Under the pieces are notes generated by a model. It made no database searches, was not told the DNA's origin, and saw only the letters and a list, made by a program, of their open reading frames with translations. Made by a program: the position numbers and the translations under genes. This document shows, in pieces, positions 1-11,684 of a stretch of 64,000 nucleotides of DNA; within the stretch, counting starts at the first letter, position 1; the number at the start of each line of letters is the position of its first letter. Source of the stretch: Karalla daura (lineage: Eukaryota; Chordata; Actinopteri; Chaetodontiformes; Leiognathidae); NCBI GenBank assembly GCA_029224185.1, contig CM055198.1, positions 3,732,424 through 3,796,423 of the forward strand, written 5' to 3'.

Positions 1-544
1 GGAGGCGCTGCAGCTTCTCCTCGTTGTGCTCCCCGATGGCCGTGATGATGCCGTAGCTCAGCTTGTCCTCGGGGATGCCGTAGCGCTTGAGCCAGCCGCC
101 GCAGGCGAAGGAGTAGAAGTCCTGGCAGGGCTGGATGGTGGGGTCGATGTTGGTCTGGACGAAGCGCGCCGCCCGGAGCAGCGAGCGCTTGCGCTGGCAG
201 TCCTGCCGGCACTGGGGGTCCTGCTGGGCGTCCAGCGAGATGTACTTGAGCGCCAGCATGCTGCCCAGGATGACGCACATGCCCGCGGCGAAGACCAGGG
301 CCGAGAGGAGGCAGATCTCCCGGCGGCTCCAGCGGGGCAGCCCCCCACCGCTGCTGCTGCTGCTCAGGTCCCGGTTCCGACCCCCGGACCAGGTGCCGCC
401 CCGGCTGCGGCCCACGTGCCGGTCCAAGCTGCCCCCCAGGTGCAGCGTCATCCCGTTGCTGAGGATGTCGCTGCTGTAGCGGCCTCCGTATTTCACTTCC
501 TGGAACTCGTCATAATGGGCCGTCAGCGAGTACGTCTTCTCCAT
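1..544 (-). CDS. ecel1: ECEL1 (endothelin-converting enzyme-like 1), first coding exon, partial
   Basis: The minus-strand frame from the ATG at 542-544 stays open for 181 codons to the left edge. The N-terminus MEKTYSLTAHYDEFQEVKY nearly matches the start of mammalian ECEL1 (DINE), and the call rests mainly on it. A Ser/Gly/Arg-rich cytoplasmic segment (residues about 36-70) leads to LPRWSRREICLL, then one hydrophobic membrane anchor (about 77-98), as in a type II membrane protein. The lumenal side carries the M13 (neprilysin/ECE) family motif PCQDFYSFACGGW (about 139-151), followed by a segment ending GEHNEEKLQRL that also fits ECEL1. The zinc-binding HExxH lies far downstream in this family and is not in the window. 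The start codon has a good context (A at -3, G at +4). ECEL1 is a neuronal peptidase-like protein of ER and plasma membrane, tied in mammals to motor-nerve arborisation and distal arthrogryposis. No frameshift or stop is seen. Confidence 0.95.
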   Translation of the reverse strand, partial: MEKTYSLTAHYDEFQEVKYGGRYSSDILSNGMTLHLGGSLDRHVGRSRGGTWSGGRNRDLSSSSSGGGLPRWSRREICLLSALVFAAGMCVILGSMLALKYISLDAQQDPQCRQDCQRKRSLLRAARFVQTNIDPTIQPCQDFYSFACGGWLKRYGIPEDKLSYGIITAIGEHNEEKLQRL

Positions 545-635
545 ACTGATTAGGCGGCGGCAGTGCGGCAAAGTGAAAGCGGCGAGGCGAAGTCCAGCGT
601 GTTCCGAGTTCAGTGCGCGGCCATGACTACTCCTA
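545..635 (-). other. ecel1: ecel1 5' untranslated part of exon 2, with upstream splice acceptor (inferred)
   Basis: Just upstream of the ecel1 start, the minus strand reads a pyrimidine-rich GTCCTTTTGTCTCAG ending at 636, a good vertebrate acceptor, so the exon would begin at 635. The 91 bases between this site and the ATG are GC-rich and hold one short out-of-frame uORF. In mammals the ECEL1 start codon is also in the second exon, behind a non-coding first exon. This is inference from motif and gene structure; transcription could instead start near here. Confidence 0.5.
610..624 (-). promoter_or_regulatory. Four-codon upstream ORF (MAAH-stop) in the ecel1 leader
   Basis: On the minus strand an ATG at 622-624 in the context GTCATGG (G at -3, G at +4) is followed by GCC GCG CAC and the stop TGA at 610-612. 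It lies 66 bases upstream of the ecel1 start and out of frame with it. If the exon begins at 635, the uORF sits about 11 bases after the splice junction. Such minimal uORFs can lower or regulate translation of the main frame; that role is inferred. Confidence 0.4.
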
Positions 636-1260
636 CTGAGACAAAAGGACAGACTCCCATTAGAGGGCGAAACACTAGAGTGATGTCAGAGTCCTGGTGG
701 CCCTCTTTCAGCAAAGTCTCCTTTCTTCTTTTCAGATCAGCAGCCGGCAGAGCGAGGGGCTCCCATCGCGGCAGAGGTATCTCCCGGGTCCTGCTCTCTC
801 TCTCTCATCCTCGTTCTCTCTGCTCTCTTTCCATTTGTTCTCCTCCTGTTGCTCCCTCCAGCCAGTTACAGGTCACCTGTCGACAAAAATAGACATGAGA
901 CGGGGAGGGCGGCAAGTTGAGAGAGAGATGGGGACTTGCGTCCAGGATTACACCAGCAGAGGAAAGCGTAAGAGCCTTTTTCTGGCACATTTCCCCCACT
1001 TTGTCTGCCTCTGTTGTCGGTGGGCCACACTCGCTAAATTGATTGGTGATAGTTGCCCTCAGGGAGACAATGTTCCCCAGGTGACTCACAGCTTTGAATG
1101 GATCAATGGAGGCAGGGCCGGAGAAGTGAACATCAGCTGGGCACAGAGAGGTGTGGCAATCACCATAACTTAGCTCATGTCAGCCCGAGTTGATGTAAAA
1201 CTTTCTATTATTACACAGGGAGAGATAGAATTTATGTCCTCTGTCTCACCAGAACTGAAA

Positions 1261-1288
1261 CACACACACACGCACACGCATACACACG
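1261..1288. repeat. Imperfect (CA)n microsatellite
   Basis: About 28 bases of CA units interrupted by CG and TA. Confidence 0.85.
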
Positions 1289-3357
1289 CCCTGCAGCACA
1301 GAGGGTATCAGCTGAGCCTCTGTGGAGATTTTAAAGGAATAACAAGCGATCACACTATGAGCAGCTGCCAAATATAAATCATATGCGCATACATTGAACA
1401 GCGTTTCCACTTCCAGGATCATGTGTCTGAATAATATAGATGTATTATCACACATGATGCTGCATGCACGCAGACGATACGGTTATTTATATTGGATTCA
1501 GATGAAGTGTTTGCCATTGAAAAACATCCAAAGAGAGGCGCAAAATTTTTGTCTGTTTGAATTCTCTGGCCTCTGTTGAAATATTCCACACGAGGCCCGG
1601 AGGCAACATCGCAAGCCTTTCTGAAGCCTTCAGACGGAGACTTACTGATAAATTGTTTTCTGGATCCTGTCCCAGTGCGAGCTTGCAGGCCCTTGTGTTT
1701 GTGCGTGTTCAGTGGCCAGGCGCAGTGAACCCGCTGAGGGCTGTGGAGACGATCTGTGGAAATTGATCCCTGTTATCTCCTCGGAGAACAGCGAGCTTCA
1801 GCACTGATGTCTTTAACAAGCTTTGCCTTGCCTTGTGGGAGAGTTTTATGCAGATGGGATGGGGAGAGGAGGAAAGGGAAAGCTCGATAAAAGAGGTGGC
1901 TGGGTGCTTACAGGTGGACCGAGGGATGACTGGGAAGGCCGTGCAGTATTAGAGGTGGTACAACACCGGGTGTAAAGAGGTGGTGCAACGAGTTTAAGTG
2001 TTGTACAGAGATAAAAAAAACACAAACAAACAAACCAACAAAATCAATCTGAAAACAGTGTTCCAGTCCTGGTGGTGGTAGTTGTGCTTCTCGGCTGAAA
2101 ATCGCAACGTTCCTGACAAGCTTTTTTTTTTGTTATTATTTATTTAGTGCAACAAAAAGTGCTCTCTGAGAAGCCTTCTTTGGGGAAATAGCAGAGACGC
2201 TCCTCTTCATCTCGGGCCACACGAGGGGCCTCCCTGTGTCTGTTTGTGACTGACAGCAGCTGGTGGCTGGACTCGGGTGTGGGAATATGAAAAAAAGAAA
2301 AACACACAAAAAAAAACAGACCAAAGTGACAGGTGGACAGCGTCTGGCTGGTGCCGCTGAAGACCCAAGTGACATCAGCAGCTACTTTTACCTGCTGTTC
2401 AGTGCTGTTTAATGAGCTGCACTGCAAAAAGTGATTAGGTTTTTAAAATGTATTCAGCAAATATACTTTTTTGTCTTATAAACTCATTCACTCAACTTAT
2501 TTTCTCTGTTGAGTTATATTAGTTAGTTACTGAGATTTTGGGTTCTTTTGGTTGGATTATGTACGTGAAAGTGGAATTGCCAGACCTTTAACTGTCTCAT
2601 CAACCCTGCCTTGTACAAAACTATTTTTTTAATGCCACTTTGTATTCAGACCACCAAACTTGTTTTTAATCTAGCCACACTTCTTTTAGGGTTGCCCTTC
2701 CATCTAATCTTGCCTGTTTTTTAAAAGTGACATTTCACTTTTCAGCTTGCAGATACTTTTATTCTTATTTGAGATGGATCGTTTTTTTTCATTTTATTTA
2801 CTGTTTCCTTTTGTATTTGGAGCCGAGTGTCCCTCAAACTCTTGTATGGTAGTTACACCCCAACATCCAAATCGGCCGCCTGTTGCCTGACCAATATCCC
2901 TGTTCAGTTTTTCATTCTTTGTAAAATTTTGAAGGGTCCCCTAAGGGACACCATAATCTCATGAGATGTCATGGTCTCCCACAGGATGTTGGTGGAATAA
3001 GCAACACAAGCCGATACGAGCGTCCGGTTCAGGTTATTATAAGTTAGTTTAGGCAGTGAGCAAGACTGAAATAATCTGGATATTATTGGATGTAATACAA
3101 ACTGACCAATAGCACCATTTTCGGATTCAGAGTCACTCTAGTGGCCCCTACTGTTTGACGGGGGAGCTGGCAGGTGAGGAGAAGCGGCTGCACGGAGCTC
3201 ATGCCTGCCCCTGGACTCCTGGGCAGCAGTGATGACAAGCTCAGAGCAGAGGGGACCAGCCCGTCCACCGTGGGAGAGACTGTGGGTGGGGAGGATAGTG
3301 TGTCTCTGTGCAGTGTCATCGTCAATTCAACCTATCATCCATCAACCCTCTGCCTTG

Positions 3358-3359
<2 letters not shown>

Positions 3360-3398
<39 letters not shown>
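3360..3398. repeat. (CA)n microsatellite
   Basis: A pure CA run of about 19 units. Confidence 0.95.
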
Positions 3399-3401
<3 letters not shown>

Positions 3402-3655
3402 TGACAAATATTCTGTATCTAACCAAGTGTACTCATACACTATGACTTACATGCACTTCATGCATGATCTCTTCCTCTCTCTCCATTCAATTAATTAGAA
3501 TGTAAATATTATTGAATTTCTGCAAGATGGGCGCTATCTCCTCTCCACTTTTCTCCCTCTTTTTCAAATGTGTGCTCATTCTCTCTTATGTCACACCTCC
3601 TTAGGACTTAAGCATCATAATATATTACAGTGCATGCATGCAGACACAACTGGTA

Positions 3656-3677
3656 CGCACACACACACACACACACG
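3656..3677. repeat. (CA)n microsatellite
   Basis: About ten CA units. A looser, interrupted CA-rich stretch follows at 3834-3871. Confidence 0.9.
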
Positions 3678-3998
3678 CAAGCATCCACACAATCCCACTC
3701 AGAGTGGACACCCGGCGTATGGCTAATGGATTGGATCTTGTGGTTACCACCGCGGGGAGGGGCATACGTGATGAATGACTATTTACTGAACATGACAGGG
3801 CCTAATATCTGAGAGTTATACTAATACAGCTGTGCACACACCAATACAGCTGCACACGCGCGCACACACGCCAGCACAGAATGGGCACGGACACTTAAAA
3901 TGCATCAAAAAGACAACGCTGGTGATACATAGTGCGGTGTCAGTTGTTAAGCATTTCCCATACATCTTTCTAGCAACAGACAATCACTTATTCAATTA

Positions 3999-4075
3999 CA
4001 GCAGGGGGTTCTCAAAGTGTGGCACGGGGACCTCCCCCGGGGCCGCAGATGGTCCCCAGCGCTGAATCCATTTTG
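3999..4075. mobile_element. Possible hAT-type DNA transposon end fragment
   Basis: The string CAGGGGGTTCTCAAAGTGTG followed by a C- and G-rich stretch that folds on itself resembles the terminal inverted repeat shared by many vertebrate hAT (Charlie-like) elements. No matching opposite end and no clear 8-bp target duplication were found, so it would be a truncated relic. Recognition is by eye only. Confidence 0.3.
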
Positions 4076-4187
4076 TGATTTAAAAAGTAGAATCAAAGTA
4101 AACAATGCTTATTCATAGCGGCAGAAGTTATAATTGCACAATCCAGTGAGTAATCGTCACTGGGGTTCGGCTGAGAACCCACTTTGA

Positions 4188-4243
4188 CTCTAAATTGCCC
4201 CTCGTTGAGTGTAAGAGAGGATGGTGTGCGTGTGTGTGTGTGT
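4188..4243. repeat. Fragment resembling a widespread teleost dispersed repeat, with GT tail
   Basis: ACTCTAAATTGCCCCTCGTT followed by a GTGTGAGTG-like stretch and a (GT)n run at 4224-4243 resembles a motif common in fish interspersed repeats (CTAAATTGCCC...GTGTGAATGG). The copy is short and degraded. No family name can be assigned without a repeat library. Confidence 0.35.
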
Positions 4244-5855
4244 TCCCTTCTATTTCCCTCTTCGGCTGTAGTTGCCCTTGGCAAACTGTGGCAGCTCCAC
4301 CACTCTGGTGTCCCTCCACTTATCAAACAAAGCTCAGACCTTATTTTGTTTTCTAGACCCCCAGATATGACTGTCACCATTCCCCTAAACGTCACCTCTC
4401 GCCACCTGTCTCCTCCCTCCCTCCTGACCTCCTGTAAAGGCAGGGCGGGGGTGGCAAAGTCGAAAGGAATCTTAATTTAATTTGTGGATGGCCGCATTCA
4501 GGCTAGCATGGGGGCTAATGACTTGGTCTTTAAGCAAAAAGGTACATTTCAAGTCTGGATGGACCTCCCTCTCACCTCCCCAGCCACTCATAATAAATCC
4601 TCCCGGGAGATCAATGCTAATCAATATGTGGAGGTCTGTGGCAGGGCAGGTTCATATCACTGTTGGGGAATCTGATGGATAGTCTTCCTAGCATAAATGT
4701 AGGAGGTCTGCTAGAAAATGACCCGCGCGTAAATGGCTCTGTATAAAACAGAGATTAAATGCAGAGGTAGGAGTGGTCAGTTAGGGTCACTTGGTAATGT
4801 TCCCAGTGAAAGTGGATGTGTTTCTAGTGCAGTTTTGTTTCTGAAATGAGCTCATGCAAATCAAATGCTGATCCGGATTCAGAGCAACATGTGTCCTCAC
4901 GAGTCGCACTTTTGGGATTAGCGCTTCCCTCGATGAGGCTCGATGGGTCATTTGCTTCATGTCATCCCTCCATCTCTCTCCATTCCTCTCCGTCTGCGGT
5001 TGTCTTATCCAAATAAAGCCCCAAAATACACTGAAAAAAAATCTGAAAAAAATGGCACCCTGCACTCGGAGTTTCCAATGATTGCTGAAGGACACACAAT
5101 ATAACAGATTTCACCCTGTGTCACCAAACCAAACCAGCTGGACGTCGCCCTGCCTCTCCCACCCTATCCTATCACTGCACAGGAGCTGTCCCCTCACACC
5201 TCCAGCTGAGACGCCTTCCTCCAAACTTATCTCAACCACGAACACTGTGCTCCAAATGTTGCCGTCATTCCCAGCAGCGGCTATCATACATCTTACCATA
5301 AACACAAATTCCCGGAGAGGAAACTCTTCATCTCTGTAGCCGGGTGATGATATTTGGTGCCGGGCAGAAATAAGAGCTTAGCGGGAAACACTCTGCTTTT
5401 ATCTACTCTCAGACGAGTTACGTCACCTGAAAGCCCTCTATAAATGGGTTTATTATCCCCTAATCAAAGTGGTCACAGAGCCATGCCCCAAAAGCTGCAC
5501 GGCACTGGGAGGGTTCAGCGTGGGGAGCGAGCCCCCTCGAGTCTTATCACCGGTCGCCAGAGGCTGCAGCAGAGTGCCACGGTGCGTTTGTATGGACTAC
5601 AGATTTGAACACACAGCTCAAGAGTCCCAGGAGATAACTTCTTAGGCTTGTAGCGGAGCAGAACCTCCTTTGTGGCGGCGTTAAAAAACTATTTCGGAGT
5701 TGTGTGAGTGTGAAATGCCCCGCACCAGCAATATTAAAGGATATTTTCACACAGGGCGTGTGCGGGATGTAAAGTCTAATAGCCGTCCTGAAGAATAATT
5801 AAACTGAAGATGAATCCTTGATGAACTCCTCCTTCGTCCACTCCTCTCTCCATGG

Positions 5856-5881
5856 TACACACACACACATGTACACACACC
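5856..5881. repeat. Interrupted (CA)n microsatellite
   Basis: Short CA run broken once by TGTA. Confidence 0.85.
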
Positions 5882-6265
5882 AGCAGGAATACATCACATA
5901 CAGTAATCCTATTAACCCCAGTGACTCACCAAACCTTTTCTAGATCTGTGCGTATAGATTTAATTATTTCCACCTACAGTACAGGCGAGCTCCTGGTGCT
6001 AGAACTCCTGGTGCTTCTCCTCGTGCTGTCTGTTCCGCGGGTAGGCTTGAGAATAACTAAATACTCGCATTTTATCAAAGTGAAACCTATTTCATGGAGT
6101 GGTGTGCCACGCGCCGAATGAAGCATCGTGGTTTGGTTTTGGCCAACTGACTCTGGATGCTGCACCAGCTGCCCAGCAACTGCTCAGTGAGGGACCACCA
6201 CCTGAGGTCTAAAAGGGCTCCTGTGCAGGGAGCTGGCCACAGCTCCTCGGGGAGGAGCCGCCAGG

Positions 6266-6290
6266 GCTGCTGCTGCTGCTGCTGCTGCAG
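6266..6290. repeat. (CTG)n trinucleotide repeat
   Basis: Eight GCT/CTG units in a row. Antisense frames read this as polyalanine or polyglutamine, which is a by-product and not evidence of a protein. Confidence 0.9.
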
Positions 6291-6793
6291 CTTCACTGTC
6301 AAACTTTTGGGGCGATGGTTCGAGTCGTGGTGCGTAAAGACGCAGAGGAAGAGGAGGCGGAGGTGACGGAGCCTGGCAGCGGTGCGTATACGGGACAAGA
6401 AGCACAAGCTTCGGTTCCTCCTACTATGTGACACGTTTTGCTCTAAACTTTGTCTGTCTCTTTCTCTAATCTAAACTCTCTAGCCTTCCAGATTAACCCG
6501 GCGGCACTGGAGCAGAAGACACCTCACACCACGCAGGTCTTCCCATCTGAGACGAGATTCAATGGTGTAAAATAGTCGTCAGTTTAGTCCGTTTAATTTA
6601 CACCTCTGCTAGCTGCCATACTATATGTTTAAGCTGCCTTTCCCCAGAGACCCTGGAAGCATATTTGCTCCGAGCAGCCGAACTTCTGGATACCGCGACG
6701 CACGCACAGTCGGATGTCTTGCGCCGTGCGCGTAAAAAGCCGCGGGGAACGCTCCCCTCAGCGCCGCTCCGGGCCGACGGAAACTTCCCTTAC

Positions 6794-7049
6794 CTGCGGC
6801 TCCCTGCGCTGAGTCCTCGACCGAAGCTAGAGAAGAGGCGAGGGAGGTCCAGTGGAGCCCAGGCAGGTCCGGCTGCTCAGTCCCGTCTCCCCCTTCGAGA
6901 GATATGCGCAGCGCACCGGGATCCGCACCGCTGTCTGACTGCCGCTCTGCAGCCTCCCAGTCTGAGTGGAAGGAGAGAGAGGAGAGGAGGAGGGCGAGGA
7001 GGAGGGAGACTAGAGGGAGAGAGAGGGGAGGGAGGGCTTCATTAACAAG
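6794..7049 (-). promoter_or_regulatory. ecel1: Putative ecel1 non-coding first exon and promoter, CpG-rich
   Basis: From about 6650 to 7030 the sequence is GC-rich with many CpG dinucleotides. On the minus strand it ends in GCCGCAG|GTAAGG at 6794/6793, a near-perfect vertebrate splice donor. The minus-strand order (pyrimidine-rich leader, then a GC-rich exon, then this donor) fits a non-coding first exon that splices to the acceptor at 636. The start site cannot be fixed; a position between about 6960 and 7050 is plausible, and no TATA box is convincing. A plus-strand donor-like site (CAAG|GTAAGA, intron from 7050) bounds the block on the other side, so divergent transcription is possible. 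Confidence 0.45.
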
Positions 7050-7058
7050 GTAAGACAT

Positions 7059-7065
7059 ACACACA

Positions 7066-7116
<51 letters not shown>
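7059..7116. repeat. (CA)n microsatellite
   Basis: About 58 bases of CA units with one TA interruption near its left end, directly beside the CpG-rich block. Confidence 0.95.
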
Positions 7117-7121
<5 letters not shown>

Positions 7122-8429
7122 TATAAATACGGAGGCTGATCCTCATGCCCACAGGCTGTGCTTTTTATTTTCTTCTTTCACAGGTTGTGTTCTGTAATGA
7201 TTGCAAGTGTGAGTCATCGTGAAATATAATTATTATGGTACTAGTTGTAGTGGAAGTAGTATCAGTACTATTGTCATTGAGGGGCAGCTCCTGTTAATTT
7301 GTTGCCTGTTTTTGGAGGATGATTGACTTGAATTTGGGACTCCATCTGGTATCAGTCAGACATATTTCCATCCATATTAACGGAAGACAAATGTTAATTT
7401 TCTACAACCTCACAAAGGGGAAGAAAAAGCCCACCGTGTTCTGTAGCAATAATCCAGATGTAAATGCAGTCAGTCCCGGCAGCTCAGCCTCATTTTCAAA
7501 TGAACGAGTCTATTCCGCTGATTAATATTATTGGGCCGCAGCATTTTACGGCAACACCAAAGTCTGTTTTAATAAATCTCCTGGTCCAAAGAACCACCAC
7601 AGAAACATTAATCTTCCTGTTGCCTGAAAGTCACACAAACCAAACTAATCAAACCAAAAGGTTGACTATATTATTATGCAAATCAGATGACTAACTCACT
7701 GGGCCTTCATTCTGACAGTCTGGTGTGAGAGTGCAGATCTCCCGAAGTGCAGCTCGTTGGTTGATTTCAGAGAACAACACTTTTGCCGCTTAGCAGTTTG
7801 CTCCTCTAGATATGGATGGAACGGCAGGTGGCGGCTCTCAAACCCGCACTTGACTGACAAAATGGCATGTTCTTTTACCTCAAACATTTAGTTAATGTAC
7901 ATAATTGATGCATTTGGTGAAAGCAAAGACTCCATAACAAGAGCAGTTCTCATTCAAGAGTGGTTTCTTAGTGTGCTATGGTGCAGGCACGGCTTGGAGG
8001 GAAGAAGGCAGACAGCGGAGCAGCGTAGCATGGGGATTTTTCTTTTTATAAAGCAATAAATCTGTGGAAAAAATAACAGGCTTACAGTGACCACAGGGAG
8101 CCGGTCCAACCAGGTGCACAAATCCAACAGGTTAGGCAGGTGGCAGACAGGATGTTTAGGGTGAGAGTGGAGGCAGGAGGCGACTCCCATGTTCACTGGA
8201 CAGTTAGCAGAAACAGGGCAGCAACACGGCGAGGCGATTGTGCCTAATTGGAGTGGAGAGCCCAAGAGGGGTGGAGTGTGGGGCCACTGGAAGGGAGCCG
8301 GGCCAAATGGCACCACCAGGGTGGCGATTTTAGGTATGTTTTCGCAAAGTTCAGCCCAGTGAACCATTTTAGTGTCTCTCGGCTCGTTTTGGAGTCGCGG
8401 CCGGCAACTTTACCAACTTCGGCCCAGCC

Positions 8430-8680
8430 TTGTGGCTCTTATCAATCTTCGACAGCTGTTCTCAATTAAGTAAACAGCATATAATGTGTTTATGGCTCCT
8501 TTCTTTGCCCAAAAGTCGTCAAACAGTCAATTAACGTAGCTTTTAAGTGTTGCGACTTTATCAGATATTGCCATGTGACTCAGACAGTCTGCTGGGACAC
8601 TTGTACTTAATTAGAGGCGGCAAACCCAGGATGGATTGTGATTGACCCCTCGCGGTCCAGTGAGTCAAACAGAAATTACA
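8430..8680. promoter_or_regulatory. Candidate conserved non-coding element (unverified)
   Basis: About 250 bases of non-repetitive sequence rich in homeodomain-type cores (CAATTAAG, TCAATTAACG, CTTAATTAGA) with no simple repeat and no protein-like frame. This composition is typical of vertebrate developmental enhancers but not proof of one. Confidence 0.22.
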
Positions 8681-8770
8681 CTGGGCATGTGAAGACGATT
8701 GTAAAAGCATGTTATTCCATGCACAGGGGAGGGGGGTTGAGCTGGTACTGTGCACAGTGAAGTCGTTTTA

Positions 8771-8786
8771 CCCCCCCCCCCCCCCC
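8771..8786. repeat. Poly-C run, 16 bases
   Basis: An uninterrupted C homopolymer; its length may be unreliable in assembly. Confidence 0.9.
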
Positions 8787-11615
8787 GGATTTACAGATTA
8801 CTCTTCCCCACCTTTTAAGGCGAGGTCTGTCACAGTCGTTCAGTACATGCTACCGTACGCACTTATTGCTTGTCGATGATCACTGACCGTTTGCCCGCCT
8901 TTTCATTTAGCCAGACAGCAAGTGACTTTGTGCTCAGTGTTTCACTCGCTGCTCTTATGGATGTGATTTCCTCAGTTAATTTACCTTTAGCTCGAGGCCA
9001 TTTTATCCCGCTCTCCCCGGCCGTTCCTGGACTCATTTCGCTAACAGGTAACAACAGTGAGGGAAACGAGGCAAACCAGCCACACTGGCCTATAATCCGG
9101 CTCAGTGAAGCAGTGGATTTGGGTTCAGCTGTCAGCCCTCGCAGAAACAGGACACTTGGCAAAATTATGCCGGAACACTCGCAGCTACAGAGCCAGAATT
9201 ATAAAGAGTGCCCCAGCAGAGCAGGGAGGGAGGAGAGGCGCTCTGCAGCCCGGGGACGCCCGTGATGAACAGATGAGCCAGGATCAATGTCGGAGTTTGA
9301 TGAAGACAAGGGGAGGGAGTGCATGGATGAGTGGCCTTCCGGTCCCTCAGCACTTTGATTCTTCCTCATTTTTATTAGGGTGTTATTTACACACCTGCTG
9401 CCACTGGGACAGGCGCGGAAGCTGACTGCCTCCCATGCACACACACACACTAACAAACACATGTGTAAACAACAACACAGTGTGCAACACAGAGTGCACA
9501 CATCTGCTCTTAGTTCCCCCAAACACTTCCTCTTGACAGTAATCAAAGAGTCTATATGAGCGGCAGTCTATTTTTGAGCGTCTAAAAATGTCGATTTTTG
9601 TCCTGGTTCACTCGATTCATCGAGGTCCCAGATGAAGCCAGCGTCTCACACGGGAAGTGAGAGACAGAGACGATGATACTTTGGTTACGTACAGCGGAAA
9701 GTGTGCTGATTTCACAAGAACACATGAGCCGTGATGAGCAGCGTTATACGCTGCGGATTCCTCTGGGACGGCTGTAATAGAATTACAGGCATAGCCTCCA
9801 GGTAGCTCTCAGCTTCAGCCAAACTGAAGATGGATGGAGGTGACTCGCCCCAAAAGGTGCAGCAACTTAGATAAGAGTGGAGGGAAGCGGGAAGGAGGGA
9901 TGTTTTTTCTGCAGTCTGCTCGACACCTGAGCCTGACCCCGCCCCATGTGTCCACCCCCCTCCATCTTCCACTCAGACAGACTAATGGGGAACTGGGAGC
10001 ACCATTTATATTCCTCGCCCCCCCACTGGTCCCCTACTTCAGCTGTCTGATTGGCCGATTCTACCCCCTGGAGGGGTTAAAGAGATGTGTGTGTGGCTGT
10101 GGGTGCGTGTCCTTGTGTCTCTGTTGTCATGAAAAACAAGTTTCCAGTCTGGGTAACAAACTTCAATACGTGGCATTATTTGACACAGATGCATCACGAT
10201 AACATTAACTTGGTATCATTAGTGTAATCGTTATGAATGTACTATAATGTATCATGGCTTCGGTGCTGACACAGCAAAACAAAGGCAGGGAACCGACGCT
10301 GGGAACAGTCAGCCTGTGAAACTCAGTGTAACGCTGGAAAGGAAAAGGGGCGGAGCTAATGCAGAACACCCAGGGCTTGGAAGAGGAAACAGAACAGAGG
10401 AACAAAGGAAAAAATGCAGAATTGAACTGAACTGGCCAACTAACGTACTAACGTGACTGACTTGCTATGATTACCACAGTTAGCCACCCTGCAGCTTGTG
10501 CCCAGCCTCTGAGCCTCATGGGTAAGGGGCTATGGCATCTTGTTTGTCACCCTAAATCTCCATTACTCGCCGCAGCAGAGAGGGGAGAGGACTGAAATTC
10601 TCCATTATCATGAGTAAAATAAGCGCAGCCTCAGAATTTTGTGTCACGATTTCACCGGGGTAATGTTAGGTGCAAATGCTCCATTTTCATTTCAGCTTGA
10701 TTTGCTTCTTATTTGCGTGCGCTCAAGAAACAGCCTGGAACCGGGAAGATTACCCAGCATTATTAAGGTTAACCTGGAGGACTGCGTGGGTGAGCTGAAC
10801 GCTGGGAATGCTCACCCTGACATTTGGGTCCGGAGTGCGATATGCACCTGACATCCACAGACCTGAGAGGATGATTGGTGGTGATGACAGACTGTGTAAC
10901 CTTCATTTAGGCCAACATCAGAAATGACTCTTGAGCACAGCTTTGCACCATGACAACCCATTTTAACAATCCGTCCAGACCACCACGTTTAGTCCAGGGG
11001 ATGAATCCTAATGACGCGCTGACATATTTCCCCCAGTGCAACCGGGAGACAAACATTAATTGGTATCAAAACTCTGGTCTAGATTGCCATGAAATTTTGC
11101 TGATCATTTTTATGTAAGATTAACCCTTGAAGTGCTGCGTTGCAAGTTTTTGCTCCCCACCACTGGGGCAAAATTCACACGTCATATCAGTTTATGTAAT
11201 AGAGGTTCTGCTCCCTTGCTCCCAAGGGGACTTTAAATGAGAGGCAGACATGCTCTAGACTGCAATATATCCCCATGCAGTGCAACCTAACTCATTCATG
11301 TCTATATGCATTGGTGTGGGCAGCCAGGCCTCATGCTGCAGGAGGTTTTTATCTTCTAACAATGGCAGGGCTTCCGTTCTTAGTTGTGTAATTCTAGATT
11401 AAAACAAGAGTTTTTGTGGTGAGACTTTAAAATCCTGAGTAGAATTCACTCTGATTTAATTAAATGGAAAGTGAATTGGGTCTCATCAAAACATCCGTGC
11501 GCGGGTCCATGTTTGTGTGTGCGCCAGCACCGAGCCAGACGTCTGAGATGTTCCTGCCACTGATAAAAATTGAAATGAACCGTAATGAAGATAGACAAGA
11601 ACTTGGCTCTCATTT

Positions 11616-11684
11616 CCTCCACTACCTCCTCCTCCTCGTCTTCCTGTGCCTCCTCCTCCTCCTCCTCCTCCTCCTCCTCCTCCC
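11616..11684. repeat. (CTC)n trinucleotide repeat
   Basis: An imperfect CTC-rich stretch leading into a pure run of about eleven units (11650-11683). The polyproline, polyserine and polyleucine frames across it are artefacts of the repeat. Confidence 0.9.

Larger units (their letters stand above)
636..6793 (-). other. Putative ecel1 intron 1, non-coding
   Basis: The interval lies between the acceptor-like site at 636 and a perfect minus-strand donor at 6793-6788. Nothing in it reads as a conserved protein on either strand. 636-2100 is mixed-complexity sequence with a short CA repeat. 2100-3100 is AT-rich with short A and T runs. 3360-4250 holds CA/GT microsatellites and two degraded dispersed repeats. 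4480-6240 is ordinary non-coding sequence with one perfect POU octamer (ATGCAAAT at 4854-4861). 6266-6290 is a CTG run. The intron status is inferred. Confidence 0.45.

Noticed and set aside
26..553. 175-codon plus-strand frame
   Set aside because: It is exactly antisense to the ecel1 coding exon and its Ala/Pro/Val-rich text mirrors GC-rich codons of that exon.
4156..4190. GGCTGAGAACCCACTTTG as the opposite end of the hAT-like fragment at 3999
   Set aside because: It is only loosely complementary to the left end, and no target duplication is found.
6310..6330. GGTTCGAGTC resembling a tRNA B box
   Set aside because: No A box at the right distance and no cloverleaf can be drawn.
6621..7118. 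165-codon minus-strand frame starting Met-Cys-Val repeats
   Set aside because: It begins inside the CA microsatellite and crosses the inferred donor at 6793; the text is low-complexity and not protein-like.
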